DNA of 64,000 bases from Sabethes cyaneus (Eukaryota > Arthropoda > Insecta > Diptera > Culicidae), in the NCBI RefSeq assembly GCF_943734655.1, contig NC_071354.1, positions 140,168,642 through 140,232,641 of the forward strand. The letters run 5' to 3'. Below the pieces are notes generated by a model that was not told the DNA's origin, did not search any database, and saw nothing but the letters and a program-made list of their open reading frames with translations. The stretch's first letter is position 1; every line of letters starts with the position of its first letter. The position numbers and the translations under genes were made by a program. This document shows positions 57,813 to 64,000 of this stretch, piece by piece.

Positions 57813-58120
57813 TTATTCACAAGCAGCAGCTTTTGAACCTGCAGTATTGAAAGGATGGATTTTCACCTGCGTCAGCACGCTCCACACCTCCAGGGTGACA
57901 TCATTTCCCGCGATCAGCAAAATTTTATGATGATGCTCCCCTCGAAGCCTCATTGAAAACAACGTTCCTTCTCGGAAGGGGTTGGTGCGTTGCCGTAGAC
58001 GTCCCTGAATTAAAATCATTGTGCAACAAAACGAACACTTCCGAATTTATGTTCACTTACTTGCATTAGGTAGTCGACAATCAGAAAATCTACAACCACA
58101 CTCCTGCTGGGATGTCGTTG
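57813..58120 (-). CDS. Candidate two-exon coding region in the palindrome spacer
   Basis: Minus strand. An exon of 20 codons (58061-58120, SRSVVVDFLIVDYLMQ) is followed by a 56-bp intron with GTAAGT donor and TTAATTCAG acceptor (58005-58060). The next exon continues in frame (GRLRQRTNPFREGTLF, MRLRGEHHHKILLIAGND, VTLEVWSVLTQVKIHPF) to a stop at 57813. An AG acceptor precedes the first exon at 58121-58122. The splice signals and preserved frame suggest a real gene fragment. I do not recognise the protein. It lies between palindrome arms, so it may be carried by a repeat. Confidence 0.35.
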
Positions 58121-58269
58121 CTACACAATTAGCGAAGACATAATCAAGGTGAATGTCCGCAAGCCCTCCCGTAAAATAGATTTTAATACTGCAATCGCTT
58201 TCGGAACCGTCCCAGAGAGACCCGAGAAATTAGTTTCGTTATTGTTTTCCATATGCGCCTAACCGTGTT

Positions 58270-58675
58270 CGACGCACGCGGTAGTCTAATATGCTATGCG
58301 TGATGTATCACTTCGTGCAGTTTTCCGATACTAATTCAACACTTAAAACCATACGTTTTAAATGAAATTGCAACGAAACTAAAAGAGATGGGCGTTTTAT
58401 GCCAAAGAATGAATTGTAGAACGGCACTAGAGATTTACATTGGTAAATGGAAGCAGTCAGTTTTTTACACCTTTTCAGGAGAAATTTGATAAAATTTGAT
58501 AAAGTTACTAAATTTCATAAAATACGGGGTTAAAAGCAATTTTAATACAATATTTTCGCAGTTTTCGAATGAAAGTAACAGAATGGAGCTGTAGCTGGCA
58601 TAGTTTTTGTGCTCGAGCTAATTAAAGACAAACAAAACCGAAAACTAAAAATGTTTAATAACTCTGTAATGATTA
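58270..58675 (-). repeat. Right arm of a long palindrome
   Basis: Reverse complement of 57264-57700. The inner block GTGATGTATCACTTCGTGC also has a third copy at 57131-57150 in the plus orientation. Confidence 0.8.
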
Positions 58676-59821
58676 AGGATTAGGTCATCAGCCCCTGAAA
58701 TATCTGCACTAATGCTATCATATTAGATACCACTTATACCATATTAGAGGATTTACCTGTAACGTATCATTAGTAGGTATTGGGCAAAAGCGCCACTATG
58801 ATGGGGCAAAACAATCACACATAAAGAAGTCTTTATTATCGTTAAATTCTTCCCATATTGAACATTTAGTTGAAGTTTCGAATAACTGTTGAGCAGAAAT
58901 GCGTTATAGGAATAACAAGCGTCATGAAAAGCTATTTAGAGGGCATGACAAATGTTTTACACAAGTGTGGAACTTGCAGTGTCACTGTCATATTTCCTAA
59001 TAACCAATGTTTTCTCGTTGAAATGCGCTTATATTTACGTACCATGTTTTAGTCATATCACAACTACGCGTTTGATCAGTAAAACTTCGAGGTTACGATA
59101 ACCAAAATAGGTGGCGTGTTTGTTCCTTGTAAGCGGCGTCCTGTTTGCCAACAATATACAAGCAAGCAGCAATTAAAACTGCGAATTATTGATGATTATC
59201 GTATAAAATGTTGAATTAATCTCTCATACCAACCATGTGATTTTTGACAACATAGAATTCTATTATGTTTTCGTTTAGATTTGCCTTGGCTCTACATTAT
59301 TTCGATGCATATTTTCAATAAAATTTTGGACGTAGTGCTCTATATAATATCTTGCTTGAAAATTTCAGCATTCTCGTAGAACTTCCTTGCTTTTATTGAT
59401 GTTTTTGTTTCATTTACGGGTTGCGGAATAAAAAAAGGCATTAGGCTAATGCCTAAGTATTAAGTATAACAATTCTCAATGTGTCTTACAGAAGAACCAA
59501 AAACATAATTGGTTTCACCATTGAATGTTTTTAAAAGCATTTAGTTACATATTGTATCCTTTTGTTTCACGAAAATTTAAATTGGAAACAAATAACTTAC
59601 AAAAAGTAATCACCGGAATACGAAAGCATGTTTCGGAGTGGAGTTTGCCTTGGCCGTTGACAAATCTATTAGAAAAATAGTCTTATATGAAGGTTGTTTT
59701 ATGTCGACGTTGTCTTATATCGAGTGTTTCACTTGAAAGAATGGTTAATAAAATACACGCATTCAATAGTGCCCCATTTTAAATGATCTAAGCTTTAAAT
59801 TGCACTGTAGATTTTAAATTG
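58676..59821. other. Non-coding stretch
   Basis: Nothing recognised. Confidence 0.4.
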
Positions 59822-59945
59822 GGGTGATTTATGTATTTTGGACAAGCGTTACACCTCCTCTATTCTGGACATTTTCCATTTGATTTTGCCGGAAAAGTCC
59901 AAAATAGAGCACGCGTAACGCCTGTGCAAAATATATAAATCACCC
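59822..59945. mobile_element. 124-bp MITE, GGGTGATTTAT ends
   Basis: Left GGGTGATTTATGTATTTTG, right CAAAATATATAAATCACCC. Inner GCGTTAC / GTAACGC and TCTGGACATTTT / CCAAAATAGA also pair, so the whole element folds. Confidence 0.82.
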
Positions 59946-61029
59946 TATTATGCGAATAATAAACCTAGAAAGAAAACTAAGTTAAGAAACGAGGCGGCGC
60001 CAAATCAGGTCGTTGCCAAGGGCTCCAGAACACTATGCTACGATTCTACCTATATCAATACCATATCGGAATTCTGAAATAATTAGAATAAAAAATTTAG
60101 TAGCGTAGTTCCGAAAAAGAATAAGATAATACAACATGAAAACGCCAATGCGGTTCACCAATGCTTACATAATATATCAGTTCTGGATGGCAGGTTACTT
60201 CAGAAACTGTTTGAAATTTGTACTTTAAAACATATATCAGCTCGAATGATTCATAATAGTAATAAAAGGAAAAGTTCGGTTTTTCTCAATTTTCAACATT
60301 AAGGAAATTAATGATTTCGAACGAAATAACACATGAAGACAAAATTTTGTTGTAAGGAAAAATCGAAAATCCTCCAACCAAATTGCTTTTGGTGCTCATC
60401 TGCTTGCCGCGTATATGTACCTGCCATGTTCTCGAGATTTAAATTTAAACGTCCAGGCGGTGTAGCGTATGTACAAAATGAGGAAGAAAGTGGTAGTATC
60501 CGATGCAAAAGGAAAATAAATAAATCTGCATGAATTCATTTTCCCGGCTTCGTTTTCATCTCGTACCCATGCTGCGCGAGCGGGGATTGTTATTGCCTAT
60601 TTTGTTTTAACGAAATAAAAAAAAGTCGAACGTAAAACATCAACCGAGTAAATAAACATGGAAACACCACCATCCTGACTAATCTGGGCAGTGCAAGTTA
60701 AAGCAATGTACCGAATTGTTGTCAGGGAAAGGATCGGTAAAGCTATTGATTACAAAGAAGTTCAATGTTCTGAAGGTGTAATCTAATATTGCGTCAGTGC
60801 ACAAGCCGGAGTCTGTGAGAAGATTTTGACTATAGCTTCCCGACCAGGAGGACGTAACTGAATTCTAGTAGACTATCTACTGTTAATTAAAGTAGGTAGC
60901 AAAAAATCTAAAACTTACACTTTGCACTAACGCGTGCTTCTACAATGACTCGTAGGTTTGTAGAACTTAGGTTGAACAGACAATGCCCGTTGCAACTTTG
61001 GCCACAATCGGGAACAGTTTGTTTCAGAT
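59946..61029. other. Non-coding stretch
   Basis: Overlapping 66-codon frames on both strands at 60308-60533 have no domain. Nothing recognised. Confidence 0.4.
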
Positions 61030-61310
61030 CTCAAGGTAATGATTGTGGTAGTGACCAAATACTGTGCCAGAATCGTGGGATCCCAATGTGTATCTGCATC
61101 ACTTTTTTATCGATTTAAGGGCAGCGTACGATACAGTCTATAGTAGATCAAGCAATAGAACGAGGGCATGTTCTCGGATAAGATTGTGTGACTGATCCAG
61201 TCTACCATGGATCGTGTGATGTAAAGGATGTTACAATCAAAATCGGTCGAATTAAACTTGCGCATTAGTTTTAGTTGTACCGTTAAAAATCCTGAACGCC
61301 CCTTAGTTTG
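61030..61310 (+). pseudogene. RTE-like reverse transcriptase fragment (RTE-C)
   Basis: Across one frame change reads ARIVGSQC-like then VYLHHFFIDLRAAYDTVYS and IQSTMDRVM-like text, the palm start of an RTE-like enzyme with the D of motif A present. It differs in wording from RTE-A and RTE-B. It is cut on the right by a MITE. Confidence 0.5.
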
Positions 61311-61314
61311 TATG

Positions 61315-61497
61315 TACACTCAAGTCTTTTTTTATACGGTTTGTTTTTTTTATTACTCAAGAACGGTGCAACTTAGAGACCATTTACAAAATACGTGACG
61401 GATGTCGGGCCTCTCCCAAATGTATTGACAATTAAAGAAATGGTCCCTAAATTGCTCCGTTCTTAATACAAACCGCGTAAAAAAGTACTTGAGTGCA
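61315..61497. mobile_element. MITE, TACACTCAAG ends (copy 2)
   Basis: Same family as 56928-57122: TACACTCAAGTC, T-run, ATACGG on the left; CCGCGTAAAAAAGTACTTGA on the right; central GGGCCTCTCCCAAA block shared. The centre is inverted relative to copy 1. Confidence 0.8.
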
Positions 61498-62159
61498 GGT
61501 ACGTTCAGAATGATGCCTCTATTTTGATTTAAATTTTTTGCTCTCCAACGAATGATCGCAATGACGTTTTGATCAAAACGATCGTCAAGCAAGGGGAATA
61601 ATGTCTCAAAATTTTGCTCGCTGTTAAAGGTGGCTAAATCAATTGTTAACAACGCAAAAAAGTGTTCGGGGATCGTTTCAAAGTGTTCGGGGAACGCTTT
61701 CAAATGGAACCCCGCCCACTCCATCTGAGATGTTGCAAACAGGCTGGAGTTTCGTTTATAACCATATCGAATCGAATCCAATCGAGATTGAATCGACCTA
61801 TAAGAAACAAAATAAGTTGAAAATCAATGCGACGGTCAGTGTTGTTTGGGGCTCACTATCGAGGGGTTCATCTTAATAGGGGTACTGTCAAATTCTGTAG
61901 ACCAAGATAGAGATATCGAGGAGGTGTACGCACGACAACGCTGACGAAGTTCGGAGATGCACGATGAAACTACACCAAGGTAAACTTCATATAACTTCTT
62001 GGCCAGTATGCTTATTCGGCGATCGGAAGGGGAAAGGTGGCGAACATTTTCAAGCATATGAAACTGTCGAAGTTTGCAAAGAACGTCTAGTATATCTAGT
62101 TTGGTACCTGTGGCCTGTAAAAACGATATGTTGGAGAACTAGTCTCTTCAACATCCAAC
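61498..62159. other. Non-coding stretch, partly GC-balanced
   Basis: Frames at 61643-61876 and 61964-62167 are open but without domain. The composition is less AT-rich than the surroundings. Confidence 0.35.
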
Positions 62160-62453
62160 ATGGTTAACGTAGATGGCTTGTGCATGTGGGATGACAAGCA
62201 ACCGTCGATAGCACTAGTAAGGAATTCCAGAGACAACCAATCGATCAATTCAATTTGGAAACCGAAACTTGCTTCAGAAGACGCTGTTCGTTTAATTCCT
62301 CCTCGAGAAAATTCTTCGAGTTTTCGACCGAAGAAATCTACGGTGATCTACGGTGGAGCGCAGCTGAAAGACCAAGAATATCGAAGACGCAAAACTATAA
62401 ACATGCATGAGCAAAAGCTCTCCCGTCCCCCTTCTGAACCAGAAATTGTGTAA
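62160..62453 (+). CDS. Hypothetical coding segment (97 codons)
   Basis: Codon use looks coding and hydrophilic: WDDKQPSIALVRNSRDN, SIWKPKLASEDAVRLIPP, KKSTVIYGGAQLKDQEYR, HEQKLSRPPSEPEIV. Rich in Arg, Ser and Pro, as in a disordered protein tail. No domain is recognised. AATAAA at 62466 and a second coding-like stretch at 62543 follow. It could be an exon, a retrocopy or a transposon protein. Confidence 0.35.
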   Translation: MVNVDGLCMWDDKQPSIALVRNSRDNQSINSIWKPKLASEDAVRLIPPRENSSSFRPKKSTVIYGGAQLKDQEYRRRKTINMHEQKLSRPPSEPEIV

Positions 62454-62542
62454 TACAGTTTGCTCAATAAACGCCGAAACTTATGACGATAAAAAAAAGT
62501 CCAAATCCGAATTGAGTGAAGACGAGTACTACTTGATATAGT

Positions 62543-62734
62543 GTGAACCAGCTCGACTCTAGCCTGCTAGGTACATATGTAGAAGACTTTTATGATCCTA
62601 TTCGTAGAAAATTGGTTGAAGACCATCCGAACCTTAACAGTGTAATCCCGCAGCAGTCAAGAATTCCAAAAGCGAACAAAATTGCAGAAGAGAAATGGGT
62701 TTGTGATAAAATAATTAAGCAGATTTTTTTTTGA
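62543..62734 (+). CDS. Hypothetical coding segment (63 codons, no ATG)
   Basis: Reads NQLDSSLLGTYVEDFYDPI, RRKLVEDHPNLNSVIPQQ, KWVCDKIIKQIFF, then a stop. Immediately upstream another frame reads KSKSELSEDEYYLI and stops, as if one protein were split by a frameshift near 62535. Together with 62160-62453 it may be one broken gene. Not recognised. Confidence 0.3.
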   Translation: MNQLDSSLLGTYVEDFYDPIRRKLVEDHPNLNSVIPQQSRIPKANKIAEEKWVCDKIIKQIFF

Positions 62735-64000
62735 ATTGGTCGTATTGTTATTATTTTTAACATTAGATAATAATTATAATTTTCAAAAAAAAAGAAGAAA
62801 TAATATAATTATATACAGAAATTTACACAGCGTTTATGCAGAAGAATTTTCAACTTTATTTTCCCTTCCATATTGCTACACGGTTTTGCCCATCTCATTT
62901 CAGCGCAGTTGGTTTACATACACATACGTAGTATACTATCGGGTAGGGGAAAATTGTATGCTTTTTTTTGTTAAACTATGTTTTCTTTTGCTCGAAAAAA
63001 AAAACAAAAATGTTGAAGTTCAGTTTTGAATTTTCTTTTACTGTTCAAACGGTTTTGGTATAGTGGTTTCATGCTTCTTTTTTTCGCGATGTTTAGTGGT
63101 ATAATAAGCTTTCCTACGTCAACTGATTGGCTCTATATTGAACGTTTTAATCTTTCGGTATGTCTTGATCTCTTATCTATTCAGTTATTTTATGTTGCAT
63201 CTATTACGACGAGAAAATGGAAGTGGTACCTTAGCATGGTGTAGGTGTGTAGGTGCAATTGTTAGACGAAGCAATGTAAAAGGGTATGGGAGTATTGTTT
63301 CTGGATAGTTATACTGTTATTTTCAATTGTTTACAATAGTTAATTTTTGTTCTAAGGATGCATATAAGAGGCTTGTGTTAGGAATTTGAATATATTTGAC
63401 ATCATCCTTGTTTTTTTGCTTTATTTCATCCATTTATTAAAAAAATAACAGCTTAGGTACAGTTGACAATGTAATGATTCCACTTTAGTTTATGTTTATA
63501 TAGCGCTTTTTTCTTTATTTATCGTTATTTTTAATTCATAGTTTGTATTAATGCTGATAAGATTCTATATGTGCTTCGTTTGCTGTCTGACATCGAGATT
63601 TTGGACATAATTTTTCTCCATATAGGTTTGTTGTTTATAGGTTTAATTTAGAATGTTTTTTGTTTTGCTTGGTAATATTTAGTTTCAACAGCAAAGTTTC
63701 CTCAAAAGGTTTAGTAGCTAAAAAAAAAACATTTCAACAAATGGGTTGTATGCCAAAGGATACGATTACTCTAAGTTCTAAATTTTTAAATTGTTTCAGT
63801 TAAGTTTGTTCTCCTGTTCGCATTCCAGTTGCTCACTTATTCAATAATATTCATCCTTTTAATAGTGTTTTCAATGTTTGTTTTTTTTTAGTTTTTATTT
63901 ATATTTCTTTTCTGCTACATTATAATGCACGACTAGATAATACTGGAAATTAAATCCTATACGAAATCATTTTTCTGTTTTCTTTGCTTCACTACTTACT
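62735..64000. other. T-rich non-coding stretch to the window end
   Basis: Strong T bias on the plus strand with many ATTTT runs, like an insect intron or 3' UTR. Frames at 62736-63244 reflect T-rich composition (Phe, Leu) and are not convincing. Confidence 0.45.

Noticed and set aside
1..64000. Endogenous viral sequence (for example flavivirus or rhabdovirus insertions known in mosquitoes)
   Set aside because: I looked for polymerase or nucleoprotein-like motifs outside the retroelements and saw none; a protein search would be needed to exclude short pieces.

Overview
The window looks like insect nuclear DNA, most probably from a mosquito (Culicidae). This rests on the mobile-element families present, which I recognise from memory and not from a search: a BEL/Pao gag with an N-terminal PHD-like finger, several RTE-type and CR1-type (T1/Q-like) non-LTR elements, R1-clade elements, Helitrons with internal satellites, a Ty3/gypsy relic, a DD37E-like mariner relic and many MITEs. 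The DNA is AT-rich. I see no prokaryotic gene organisation, no rRNA, no intact tRNA, no CRISPR array and no host gene I can name. Three places might hold host exons (18.2-18.5 kb, 57.8-58.1 kb on the minus strand, 62.2-62.7 kb), all at low confidence.

Layout. 0-2.3 kb: a BEL/Pao element whose gag runs almost directly into its 3' LTR, pol having been lost. 2.6-3.7 kb: an RTE-like 3' end broken by a tRNA-derived SINE. 5.0-10.3 kb: a CR1-like element (ORF1 end plus most of ORF2) lying between Helitron satellite blocks of opposite orientation, then a Helitron 3' half carrying a MITE. 12.3-17.5 kb: nested TIR elements. 19-22 kb: tandem repeats, a MITE and a 10-bp-unit minisatellite. 22.2-29.2 kb: decayed CR1-like and gypsy reverse transcriptases broken up by a Helitron fragment, MITEs and SINEs. 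31-35.5 kb: further TIR elements and a pogo-like transposase relic.

35.9-38.8 kb: a fairly complete but broken R1-clade element on the minus strand. 41.6-42.4 kb: a mariner relic holding a hAT-type MITE with a perfect 8-bp target duplication. 42.9-50.4 kb: RTE-A and RTE-B fragments. One RTE-B copy holds two successive R1-like insertions at the same target site. A minus-strand Helitron with its 5' end follows. 54.2-56.8 kb: an RTE-A copy split by an RTE-B copy. 56.9-61.5 kb: small MITEs, a 1.4-kb palindrome and an RTE fragment. 62.2-62.7 kb: two unidentified coding-like stretches.

The genes do not form a working pathway. Most coding material is dead transposon sequence, so the biology here is mainly insertion order and rearrangement. 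The most interesting structures are the double R1-like insertion, the iteron-like arrays shared by Helitron variants, the palindrome with a plausible spliced reading frame, the SINE-like family seen twice, and the nested TIR elements at 12-17 kb. RTE-A, RTE-B and RTE-C are labels used only here.
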